From RBG-16-64-13 sp963718375 (lineage in GTDB: Bacteria > Actinomycetota > Thermoleophilia > RBG-16-64-13): a stretch of 64,000 bases of DNA. This document shows, piece after piece, positions 50,336 to 58,265 of this stretch. Below the pieces are notes generated by a model. The model worked only from the letters and a program-made list of their open reading frames with translations, searched no databases and was not told where the DNA came from. The position numbers were made by a program, and so were the translations under genes. The stretch spans positions 1 through 64,000 of the forward strand of contig CAVQZD010000010.1 in NCBI GenBank assembly GCA_963718375.1, read 5' to 3'. Every line of letters starts with the position of its first letter. Position 1 is the first letter of the stretch.

Positions 50336-53131
50336 CTACTCTCCTCTCACTTGATCAGGGTGGTCGACGGGTCCTGTTTCAGTAAGCCACGTTTGCACCC
50401 AACCGGTCAACTCCTCGGCCGTAAAAGGCTTCTCCAAGGTGGCTGCTTGCGCCGTGCCGGCCGCGCCCGCTTCCGGCACGTCGCTGGCCTGCGCGGTCAA
50501 GAAGAGTACAGGCAACTGCGGGTGCACTTCGGTCGCGATAGAGGCCACCTCTGAGCCCTGCATGGTGCCTGAGAGGAAGGTATCGGTCACCAAGGCATCG
50601 AGTCGAGCGGCGGGGTCGGCCAGGATCTTGACCGCCTGCTCACCATCCTCGAAGGCTAGTGCCTTGAGTCCGCGCCTCTGCAGGATGCGGGTGGCCAGGG
50701 TGCGGAAGGGGGCATCGGAGTCGACGACAACGACGGTGCGGAGCTGGTGCGCCACCTCCGCGACTCGGCGGCTTGTGTCCGAGGGTCTTATGGCAGCGCC
50801 CGCCCGCGGCAGGTATATGGCGATGGTGGTCCCGCGGCCAGGTTCACTGGTCGCCTCTACGCAGCCACCGCTCTGAGTCACGACACCGTACACGGTAGCC
50901 AGACCCAGCCCGGTCCCCAGGCCGGGCGGCTTGGTGGTGTAGAAAGGTTCGAACACGTGGGAGAGCACCTCTTCGTCCATGCCGGACCCGGTGTCGGTCA
51001 CAGTGAGCTTTGCGTGCGGACCGGGCTGCATCTCAGGACGCACTTCGCAGAACTGTTCGTCCAGCTCGACGTTCTCGGCCGCCAGGGTCAAAGTGCCGCC
51101 GTCCGGCATGGCGTCTCGAGCGTTCACGGCGAGATTCAGCAGCACCTGAACTAACTGATGCTCGTCCGCCTCCACCTCGACCAAGTCCGGGCTGAGCGAG
51201 GTCTTGAGCTCGATGTCGGCGCCGATAGTCCGGGCAAGCAGCCGCTCGATGTCGGAGACGACGTCGCCCAGCGACAACACCTTGGGCTGCATGGCCTGCC
51301 GACGCGAGAAGGCCAGGATGCGCTGAGTGAGTGCCCCAGCCCGCTGTGCCGCCTCCCTGATCTCGGTGATGTCCTCGGTGACGGAGCCCTCGGGCAGCTC
51401 AGGCGAAGAGAGCAAGAGGTCGCTGTATCCGATGATGGTGGTGAGCACGTTGTTGAAGTCGTGCGCTATGCCTCCGGCCAGCCTGCCGATGGCCTCCATC
51501 TTCTGAGCCTGCAGCAGCTGTTCGTCTCGTTCCTTGAGGGCCTTCAGGGTGTCGGTCTGCTCTTCCCACAGCAGCCGGTAACGCTCTTCGCTCTCTTTCA
51601 GACTGATCTCCGCTAGTTTGCGGTCGGTTATGTCCCGCGCGAAGGCGACGGCCATGTCCCTGTCGTCATGACGGATGTTCGTCACCGCTATCTCTACCGC
51701 GACCCTCCGTCCGTCCCGGGTCTGCCAAGTCTCTTCGAAGAGCATGCCCCCGTCCCTCGACCGGTCCCATCGCTGCTTGAGTAGCTCGGGCGTCACTTCT
51801 GGATCGATCGTCCAGATCTTCGCGCCCTCCAGTTCATCTGGCTCGTATCCCAATAAGTCGCACATCGAGCGATTCGCGTAGATGATGTTGCCGTCGGTGT
51901 CGATCCAATGGACCATGTCAAGCGCCGTGTCCACCGATGTCTTGGTCAGTTGGAGAGTATCCTCCAGCTCCTTGCGGTCGCTGATGTCCCGGCAGAACGT
52001 GCAGTGGTATCTCTTGTCGTCGAAGATCATCGGGTTCACGGTGATCTCGACGGGGAAGATCCTGCCGTCTTTGGCGCGATGATGCACCTGCACCCGGAAG
52101 GTGCTCTGCACGGGGGTCGTCTCCCAGCTCTTGGTCCACTTCTGCTTGTCCAGGTCCGGACAGATATCGAAGATGGTCATGTTCAGCAGCTCATCCCGCG
52201 AGTACAGGAGGTGGCGGGTGGTGGATTCGCTCACCTCGATTATCCGTCCGTCGGAGTCGTTCCAGGTCGGATAGTCATTCATCTGGTCGAGGGAGTACCG
52301 CAGTCTCCTGACATCGGCCTCTGCCTTCTTGCGGTCGGTGATGTCTCGAGAGAACGTGCAGTGATACTCGTGGCCATCGAACACCATCGGATGCACCGTG
52401 ATCTCCGCAGGGTACGTCGTGCCGCTCTTGGTGCGGTGTTCCACTTCTGTTCGGAAGAAGTCTGGGGGCTTGATCTCCCGCCAGCTCCTGACCCACGCTT
52501 CGCGGTCGAGCCCGGGGGTCAGGTCGAACACCGTCATCGCCAGGAGCTCTTCTCGCGTGTAACCCAGCTGACGGCAGGCCGCTTCACCGATGTCCACTAT
52601 CCTTCCGTTTGCATCCGACCACGCGGGGAAGTCCTCGAGACGGTCAAACGAGTCCTGCACTCGCCTCAGCGCGGATTCTGCCCGCTTGCGGTCGGTGATG
52701 TCCTCGGAGAAGGTCATGACAAGACCCCCAGGGACCGAGGCGGCACTGAAGCCGAACCACCTATCCAAGCCAGGGTGATGCACCTCAGCGGTCTCCATGG
52801 CCCCCGTGGCGCTGACGCGCGCAGCTATGCCGAGTATGTCCGGGCTTCTCTCGCCGTAGCCGGGGTCTACTTCGTCCAACCTCTGGCCCACGGCATCGGG
52901 CAGGTCGAACGTGTCCCGGAACGCTTTGTTGGCCGCCACGATCTCGAGGTCGACCGGATTCTTCTTCGGGTCGTAGACCAGTCGCCACATCGCTATGGCC
53001 TGGGGCATCGACTCGAAGATCGAGGCGTAGGGAGGCGGGGCCCCTGCGGACGTCTGCGCCCGCGCCGGCGCCTCGGGCGACGCGGCGCTCTTCGTGGGCT
53101 CGCTATGCTCTCGCTTGTTCCTGGGAGGCAA
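50336..53131 (-). CDS. Multi-PAS hybrid histidine kinase
   Basis: A 931-residue cytoplasmic-looking sensor. Four PAS domains in series (about residues 30-150, 150-280, 280-400 and 400-530) each end in a DITDRK-type linker. Then come HisKA with GGIAHDFNN, HATPase with NLAVNARDAMPDGG and GLGTGLGLATVYG, and a C-terminal receiver with VTDTFLSG. PAS 2 and 3 are very alike (HPMVFDGHEYHCTFSRDIT against NPMIFDDKRYHCTFCRDIS), so they arose by duplication. No transmembrane segment is seen, so it probably senses an intracellular ligand or redox state. Confidence 0.92.
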   Translation of the reverse strand: MPPRNKREHSEPTKSAASPEAPARAQTSAGAPPPYASIFESMPQAIAMWRLVYDPKKNPVDLEIVAANKAFRDTFDLPDAVGQRLDEVDPGYGERSPDILGIAARVSATGAMETAEVHHPGLDRWFGFSAASVPGGLVMTFSEDITDRKRAESALRRVQDSFDRLEDFPAWSDANGRIVDIGEAACRQLGYTREELLAMTVFDLTPGLDREAWVRSWREIKPPDFFRTEVEHRTKSGTTYPAEITVHPMVFDGHEYHCTFSRDITDRKKAEADVRRLRYSLDQMNDYPTWNDSDGRIIEVSESTTRHLLYSRDELLNMTIFDICPDLDKQKWTKSWETTPVQSTFRVQVHHRAKDGRIFPVEITVNPMIFDDKRYHCTFCRDISDRKELEDTLQLTKTSVDTALDMVHWIDTDGNIIYANRSMCDLLGYEPDELEGAKIWTIDPEVTPELLKQRWDRSRDGGMLFEETWQTRDGRRVAVEIAVTNIRHDDRDMAVAFARDITDRKLAEISLKESEERYRLLWEEQTDTLKALKERDEQLLQAQKMEAIGRLAGGIAHDFNNVLTTIIGYSDLLLSSPELPEGSVTEDITEIREAAQRAGALTQRILAFSRRQAMQPKVLSLGDVVSDIERLLARTIGADIELKTSLSPDLVEVEADEHQLVQVLLNLAVNARDAMPDGGTLTLAAENVELDEQFCEVRPEMQPGPHAKLTVTDTGSGMDEEVLSHVFEPFYTTKPPGLGTGLGLATVYGVVTQSGGCVEATSEPGRGTTIAIYLPRAGAAIRPSDTSRRVAEVAHQLRTVVVVDSDAPFRTLATRILQRRGLKALAFEDGEQAVKILADPAARLDALVTDTFLSGTMQGSEVASIATEVHPQLPVLFLTAQASDVPEAGAAGTAQAATLEKPFTAEELTGWVQTWLTETGPVDHPDQVRGE

Positions 53132-53149
53132 GCTGCTCTCCTCGGCCGT

Positions 53150-53353
53150 CTAGATCCTGCCTTGGCTGACCAACTTGGCGAAGTGGTCGACCGAGCGGTC
53201 GTAGGTCCTCTCAGCGTCTGCGGGGAAGGCGCAGGCCGGGAGTTCTCGCATCCTCAGATGGTAGCGGAGACAGTCACAACATACGCCCTTGCGCGAGCAA
53301 GGCTCGTATGAGCAGTTGCAGCTGGCGAGGTTGGTGTCTTTCTTACACTCCAT
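53150..53353 (-). CDS. DUF6485-like small Cys-rich protein
   Basis: A 67-residue protein starting MECKKDTNLASCNCSYEPC. The cysteine pattern (CxC, then C, CCxC) and the conserved RYHLRMRELPACAFP and AERTYDRSVDHF segments match a small uncharacterised family common in anaerobes. The ATG at 53353 fits the family start; a TTG at 53389 would add 12 residues. It is divergent from the EthD gene. Confidence 0.75.
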   Translation of the reverse strand: MECKKDTNLASCNCSYEPCSRKGVCCDCLRYHLRMRELPACAFPADAERTYDRSVDHFAKLVSQGRI

Positions 53354-53381
53354 GCGTGCATCATCCCGCATATAGCAGGCT

Positions 53382-53409
53382 TTGACCAATACCCGGGTGG
53401 GACTACACT
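53382..53409 (+). promoter_or_regulatory. Vegetative-type promoter for the EthD/hydrolase operon
   Basis: TTGACC (53382-53387) and TACACT (53404-53409) with a 16-base spacer, the best promoter match in the window. Transcription would start near 53416, leaving a leader of about 45 bases with an AGGAGG site before GTG 53460. Confidence 0.6.
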
Positions 53410-53459
53410 ACAAAAGAACAAGACCTAGTCCTATTGCCCAGAAGTCCAGGAGGTGCTCG

Positions 53460-54251
53460 GTGCCCATCAAACTCATGGCAGCTTCCCGGCGGCGTCCGGG
53501 TTTGACCCGGGCAGACTACTTTCGCTACATCGAGCACTACCACGGCACGGTCGCGCGCTTGGAGCGCTTCAAGATCGACCGCTACATCCAGAACCACGTG
53601 ATCGACGGCGCCTTCGGGGTGCTTTCCGATACCGAGCACCACTGCAAGACGTCGGATAGAGAAGCTGTGGTGGAGCTGCATTTCGGCAGCTTCCGCGACA
53701 TGCTGGACACCTTGGAGCCGCAGGGGGTGACTCAGTCCCGAGCGAACCAGGACGGCAAGTACTTCGCCGATGAGCCCACCAACATCATCGTGATGGCCGA
53801 AGAAGTGGAGTTGCCGGTCGTGAGTCCGCGTCCGGCCTTCAACCCCGGGCTGGGCGAGCCCAATCAGGGCGGCGTCAAGGTGCTGCACTACATCATGCGC
53901 AAGTCGGAAGTCTTCCCCAACGACTATTACAGGCTGTGGCGTCAGGCGCACGACAAGGCTCTGGCCATGTCGCCCTACGCGCAGGAGATGTTCCGCCGAG
54001 TGGTCATGAACAAGCGCTCCCGGGTCAATGACAACGACGCCGCCGCCCGCGCCCACTTCAGGATGGTGGACCCGCCTGTCTACGACCTGGTGGTCTCCAT
54101 CTGGCTCGACAGCATGGAACAGGCGGGAGCCTTCCGGCAGTATCTCGAGGCGGTGCAGGCCAGCGAGCTCGACTTTGCCGACTGGTCGCGGTCGTTCTTC
54201 ATCTACTGCAGGCAGGTGCGCATCATCGACGACGCGCCGCCCAAGGAATAG
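53460..54251 (+). CDS. Tandem EthD/dimeric alpha-beta barrel protein
   Basis: A 263-residue protein made of two EthD-type ferredoxin-like halves. The first begins IKLMAASRRRPGLTRADYF with YIEHYHGTVARL. The second begins VKVLHYIMRKSEVFPNDYY and runs to FADWSRSFFIYCRQVRI. EthD domains are found in ether-degradation and polyketide cyclase proteins; catalytic roles differ. The GTG start follows CCAGGAGG by 6 bases. It leads the operon and is 13 bases from the hydrolase gene, so the two probably act on the same pathway. Confidence 0.8.
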   Translation: MPIKLMAASRRRPGLTRADYFRYIEHYHGTVARLERFKIDRYIQNHVIDGAFGVLSDTEHHCKTSDREAVVELHFGSFRDMLDTLEPQGVTQSRANQDGKYFADEPTNIIVMAEEVELPVVSPRPAFNPGLGEPNQGGVKVLHYIMRKSEVFPNDYYRLWRQAHDKALAMSPYAQEMFRRVVMNKRSRVNDNDAAARAHFRMVDPPVYDLVVSIWLDSMEQAGAFRQYLEAVQASELDFADWSRSFFIYCRQVRIIDDAPPKE

Positions 54252-54264
54252 CGAGGGGATCATC

Positions 54265-55176
54265 ATGACTGACGACAAGACCAGACCCGAGTGGATGGCG
54301 CAGAAGACCTACACCGAGAACCGCGGGGTCTGCATGCTCAAGGCCGACCTCCCTCCGCTCACGCCTGAGGAAGAAGCTCGGCCTTTCGCTAAGTACTACT
54401 ACGAAGAGATCAAACAGCCCGACCCGACCCACTACGCGGCCATGGACAAACCCGTCGACCCGGCCCGCGCGTTCGGCCCCGAAGAGATCGACCGCTTGCT
54501 GGACGTCACGCAGCTGGGGGCTCAAGAGGTCGAGGTGGGCTGGTGCAACCTGCCCGACGGCGCCGGCTTCATAGCCAACAAGATCTTCTATCCGGGCGTG
54601 ACCGCCGACATGATCGACTGGTGGTTCGCGTGGCACCCACTGGAGAACCTACGCTATCGCATCTGGTACCCGCCCCAGCACGGCGGCATCATGCTGAGCC
54701 CCATCGACCGGGCCCGCATCCTCGACCCCGACGTCCCCAATCTCGAGAAGAACTGGGGGGTCACGCACTATGTGACGGAGAATTGCGACTGCGGCTTCGA
54801 GAACATTGACATCACCTTCCGCTCGCCGGCAGATATGGGCTTTGACATGCGACGCTTCGACAAGGTGATCGCCACTTTCGTCGGTGGCATGGGTTGGGCC
54901 GTGACCGTGTACAAGGAAGACAGCTCTATCACGGCTCCGGCCCTGATGTGCCACGTCTTCTATGACGCTCCGGGCGGGCTGCTCCATCGCACCCGCTTCT
55001 GGCTCGGCTATCGCTTCACCGAAGAGGGGAAGCCCGAGCTCTGCCTGCCACCGGGAGTGTCGGTGCCCGCGGAGGCCGTGCAGGGCTTGGCCCGTCACAA
55101 CGTCAAGGAGTTCACGCGTTTCGGCGACTTTCTTCCCCGCATCTACGCGGAGTTGGGCCCGGGGATGTACTGTTAG
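54265..55176 (+). CDS. DAPG hydrolase (PhlG)/phloretin hydrolase-like enzyme
   Basis: A 303-residue protein resembling the zinc-dependent C-C hydrolases that remove acyl groups from acylphloroglucinols (PhlG) or split phloretin. Visible family features are WWFAWHPLENLRYRIWYPPQH with His 124, and the late HNVKEF (His 278, Glu 282), which matches the HX3E zinc-ligand pair of PhlG. Intermediate acidic residues (around Glu 172) could complete the site. ATG 54265 has GAGGGG upstream. Whether it acts on phloretin, DAPG or a related compound is inference. Confidence 0.75.
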   Translation: MTDDKTRPEWMAQKTYTENRGVCMLKADLPPLTPEEEARPFAKYYYEEIKQPDPTHYAAMDKPVDPARAFGPEEIDRLLDVTQLGAQEVEVGWCNLPDGAGFIANKIFYPGVTADMIDWWFAWHPLENLRYRIWYPPQHGGIMLSPIDRARILDPDVPNLEKNWGVTHYVTENCDCGFENIDITFRSPADMGFDMRRFDKVIATFVGGMGWAVTVYKEDSSITAPALMCHVFYDAPGGLLHRTRFWLGYRFTEEGKPELCLPPGVSVPAEAVQGLARHNVKEFTRFGDFLPRIYAELGPGMYC

Positions 55177-55281
55177 ACGAACGCTCGGGCATACCACTGG
55201 CTATCGCTGGGCGTAGTCAAATGTGGTACGATCATTTCACTTTTTTGTGGAATCCCCCCTTCCGTTTGAGGAGACGCGAGC

Positions 55282-56088
55282 ATGACCAACGTGGTTACGG
55301 ACCCATATACAGGGCTCCAGTTCGTCGAACTCAGTCATGAATGGGACCAGCGTGCGCCCTCTTACCCTGGGCAGACAGATGTACGCGCGGTCCGCGGAGT
55401 CAAGCACTCGCAGCACGGAGTGTTGGCTTGGCGCTTCGTGACGTCGATGCACACAGGGACGCATATGAACGCTCCCATCCATCTAGTCCAGAAGGCTGCC
55501 GACTTGGCCGCCATCGACCCGAGCCGCTTCTTTGGCAACGGCGTGATCTTGGATATCCCCAAGAAGAGCTGGGATCTGATCACCGCCGCCGACCTGGAGA
55601 AGGCCAAGCCCGGCGTGCAAGAAGGCGACATAGTGGTCATCTGCACCGGTTGGCACAAGAAGTACTCCGATGCCTTGGAGTACTACGGCGAGGCTCCCGG
55701 CCTCTCCAAGGACGCGGCCGAATGGCTGGTCTCCAAGAAGCCGAAGTTGGTCGCGGTCGATACCCCGCATGTGGACTGCCCGCTCGCAACCAACATGGCT
55801 CCCCATCGCGGCGGACCGCACATGAAGCGCTTGGTCGGCGAGTACCAGGCCGCCACCGGCAAGGATTGGAAGAAAGAGCACGGTGAGTGGAACGTGGCGC
55901 ACAAGACCATCCTGGCCGCGGGCATCCCCACCATCGAGCAAGTGGGTGGCGACGTAGACCAGGTGAAGGGCAAGAGGGCAACCTTGGCTGCCGTTCCCTG
56001 GAAGTTCGAGCACGGTGACGCTTGCCAGGTCAGGTTCATTGCCATGTTCGACCCCAGCGGCAAGTGCCGCATCGAGCCGGGCAAGTAG
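55282..56088 (+). CDS. Cyclase-family metal hydrolase, copy 1 (variant metal motif)
   Basis: A 268-residue protein of the cyclase/kynurenine formamidase/isatin hydrolase family, Mn- or Zn-dependent ring- or amide-opening hydrolases. The usual HXGTHXDXPXH metal motif reads HTGTHMNAPIH (residues 57-67), with Asn 63 in place of the conserved Asp. A later VDTPHVDCPLATNMAPH segment is family-like. It starts after a 105-base gap, and TTTGAGGAGACG precedes the ATG. It is paired with copy 2, 30 bases downstream. Confidence 0.82.
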   Translation: MTNVVTDPYTGLQFVELSHEWDQRAPSYPGQTDVRAVRGVKHSQHGVLAWRFVTSMHTGTHMNAPIHLVQKAADLAAIDPSRFFGNGVILDIPKKSWDLITAADLEKAKPGVQEGDIVVICTGWHKKYSDALEYYGEAPGLSKDAAEWLVSKKPKLVAVDTPHVDCPLATNMAPHRGGPHMKRLVGEYQAATGKDWKKEHGEWNVAHKTILAAGIPTIEQVGGDVDQVKGKRATLAAVPWKFEHGDACQVRFIAMFDPSGKCRIEPGK

Positions 56089-56118
56089 GCTTCGGAGACT
56101 AGGAAAGGATCTAAGTAC

Positions 56119-56901
56119 ATGAGCCTGAAGGTATACAGCCTCGGCCACGTGTTCACGCAGTTCGCGCCGGAGTGGCCGTCGACCCCGAGCATCAACATCG
56201 ATGTGCTCAAGTTCCATGCCAAGGACGGCATGTACGAAGTGCAGTGGGAAGGCATCATGCACCGCTGCACCCACATGGACGCTCCCCTTCACGTGACCGA
56301 AAACACCGGCACCATCAACGATTACCCGCTGTGGCGCCTGTTCGGCACCGGCGTGGCTATCGACTGCCCCAAGGACAAGTGGGGCCTCATCACTCCCGAG
56401 GACCTGGAGAACGCTACTCCCAAGATCCAAGAGGGCGACATAGTCATGATCAACACCGGCTTCCACCGCAAGTGGGCCGATACCGATGAATACTTCGCCT
56501 ACGGCCCCGGTATCGGGGAAGAGGGCGCGAAGTGGCTGGTCGACAAGAAGGTCAAGATGGTGGGCTACGGCTGCCAAGCCAATGACCACCCGCTGGCCAC
56601 CAAGTTGGTAGACCACGGCCTCGGCCCCACGCAGCCTCACCTGATGGAAGAGTACAAGCAGGTCACGGGCCGCGACGCCAAGGTGGACTTTCCCAAGTGG
56701 GAGCCCGCCCACAAGCACCTCATGGTGGTAGGCGGAATCCCGGGCATAGAGAACGTGGGCGGCGACCTGGACGAAGTCACCGGCAAGCGCTGCACCTTCA
56801 TGGCCCTGCCGTGGCGTTGGCCGGGTGGCGACGGTTGCATCGTGCAGGTGATGGCTATCACCGACCCGGATGGCACGTTCGAGTTCGAGACGGGCAAGTA
56901 G
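56119..56901 (+). CDS. Cyclase-family metal hydrolase, copy 2
   Basis: A 260-residue paralogue of copy 1. Its metal motif is HRCTHMDAPLH (residues 48-58): the Asp is present but the usual Gly before Thr is Cys. Shared segments include LITPEDLEN and GDIVMINTGFH, and the C-termini align (VGGDLDEVTGKR against VGGDVDQVKGKR). The ATG has AGGAAAGGA upstream. The pair may be a hetero-oligomer or act in successive steps. Confidence 0.84.
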   Translation: MSLKVYSLGHVFTQFAPEWPSTPSINIDVLKFHAKDGMYEVQWEGIMHRCTHMDAPLHVTENTGTINDYPLWRLFGTGVAIDCPKDKWGLITPEDLENATPKIQEGDIVMINTGFHRKWADTDEYFAYGPGIGEEGAKWLVDKKVKMVGYGCQANDHPLATKLVDHGLGPTQPHLMEEYKQVTGRDAKVDFPKWEPAHKHLMVVGGIPGIENVGGDLDEVTGKRCTFMALPWRWPGGDGCIVQVMAITDPDGTFEFETGK

Positions 56902-56962
56902 TTTAGACCCAGCCGCGGCTGGGCGCCAAGCCGGCGCCGCGCGGCTGGTAGGTAGCAAGAGA

Positions 56963-57000
56963 AGAGGCCGGGGATCGCTCCCCGGCCTCTTTGTTCTTCT
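56963..57000 (+). terminator. Strong intrinsic terminator after the cyclase pair
   Basis: A perfect 12-bp stem (AGAGGCCGGGGA at 56963-56974, TCCCCGGCCTCT at 56979-56990) with a TCGC loop, followed by a T-rich tail (TTGTTCTTCT). It ends the plus-strand operon before the convergent foldase genes. Confidence 0.85.
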
Positions 57001-57070
57001 AGATCAGGCCCAGGCCTGTGTCAACCCCCGTGCCGGCGGCCTACGCCGCGCGGGCTGGGTCGCCGACGGA

Positions 57071-58249
57071 TCAGGGCTCGGTCGTCGTCTCTTCGGACGG
57101 TGCGAGCGTTGTGGTGTCTAGCACAGTGGTGGTCGTGGGCTCGTAGCCGCGGGCGTATTTGACCCCGATCTTCTCTGTGGCGTCAGCGATGAACGCGTTC
57201 CAGGCCTCGCCTTGCGCCTCGGTCAGCAGGAGCGCCGCGATGTCGGCTGAGGCTTCTTCCAGCGTCTTCTGCTGGGGCTCGTTGATCTTGGTGACCTGGA
57301 TGACCTCGTAGCCATGCTCGGTCTTGGTGGGCTCGGATATCTGGTCGAGCGCCAGGGTGAAGACCATGGTGTCGAACTCCTGGCCGAGCGTGTCCACGAA
57401 CTGGCCCGAAGTCACCACGCCCAGCTCCCCGCCCTTGTCCTTGGTATCGAGGTCTGCCGAGTAACGCGCGGCCAACGTGGACCAGCTGGCGCCCCCCAAG
57501 AGGTCGACCCGCACCTGCGAAGCCGTGGCCAGGGCCTGCGCCCATTCGACCTCGGGCAGAGTGGTCGTTGTGGTTGACGCGGTAGTTGTCGTGGACTCCG
57601 AAGTGCTGGTGTCGGTGGATGTGGTGGTGTCGGTCGTAGACTCAGTGGTGGTCGTGCCGGTGAGGCTGTTGACCGTTACGCCGCCCACTCCCACGAGGAT
57701 GTGACGGGCTTCGATGGTCTGCTCGGTCATGTACTCGCTTTTGTGCTCTTCATAGTATGCGGCGATCTCCGCATCGGTGGGCTGCGCTACGTCAGCGGTC
57801 ACCTGCTCCTGGACCTTGCCGACCAGTAGGAAGTCGCTGATCTGGGCTTCGAGTTCCTCCATCGTCATGCCCTCGCCCTTGACCGCCTCCTCCAGCGCAG
57901 CCGGATCACCCTCGTAGTAGTCTTGTGCGAGTTGGTCGAGGCGGGCTTGGATCTCCTGCTCGGTGACCGTTATGCCCAGCTCCGGAGCCATCTGGACGGC
58001 AAGCTCGGTGTTGACCATACTACCCAGCACATCATTCGCCAGCTGGTTGTAGGTGTCGGGATCGGTCTCTTTGCTGACGCCGTACTGAGTCGCGTAGCTG
58101 TCCACCTGTTCAGTGAACGCGGCGCCGTCTATGTAGACGTCACCTACTTTGGCGGGGGAGCCATCGGGGAACCCCCCGCACCCTAAGGTCAAAGCCGCGA
58201 CCGTGACGGTCGCGGCCAGGATCAGGATCGATACAAGTCTCCTGTTCAC
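57071..58249 (-). CDS. PpiC/SurA-type peptidyl-prolyl isomerase lipoprotein with Thr-rich insertion
   Basis: A 392-residue secreted foldase. The signal peptide ends in a lipobox (LTLGC, Cys 24). A SurA-like N-terminal helical part (residues ~35-170) is followed by a parvulin domain (from TIEARHILVGVG, residue ~178). The parvulin domain is split by a Thr/Ser-rich stretch (residues ~191-233), then resumes at EWAQALATASQVR with the DLDTKDKGGELG and GYEVIQV segments. A second Thr-rich tail ends the protein. It lies next to a second foldase and probably helps fold exported proteins. Confidence 0.9.
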   Translation of the reverse strand: MNRRLVSILILAATVTVAALTLGCGGFPDGSPAKVGDVYIDGAAFTEQVDSYATQYGVSKETDPDTYNQLANDVLGSMVNTELAVQMAPELGITVTEQEIQARLDQLAQDYYEGDPAALEEAVKGEGMTMEELEAQISDFLLVGKVQEQVTADVAQPTDAEIAAYYEEHKSEYMTEQTIEARHILVGVGGVTVNSLTGTTTTESTTDTTTSTDTSTSESTTTTASTTTTTLPEVEWAQALATASQVRVDLLGGASWSTLAARYSADLDTKDKGGELGVVTSGQFVDTLGQEFDTMVFTLALDQISEPTKTEHGYEVIQVTKINEPQQKTLEEASADIAALLLTEAQGEAWNAFIADATEKIGVKYARGYEPTTTTVLDTTTLAPSEETTTEP

Positions 58250-58265
58250 GCGTGCCCTCTCTTCT

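Noticed and set aside
55483..56958. Long minus-strand open frame opposite the two cyclase genes
   Set aside because: It is a shadow frame; the plus strand has conserved motifs, ribosome sites and a terminator.
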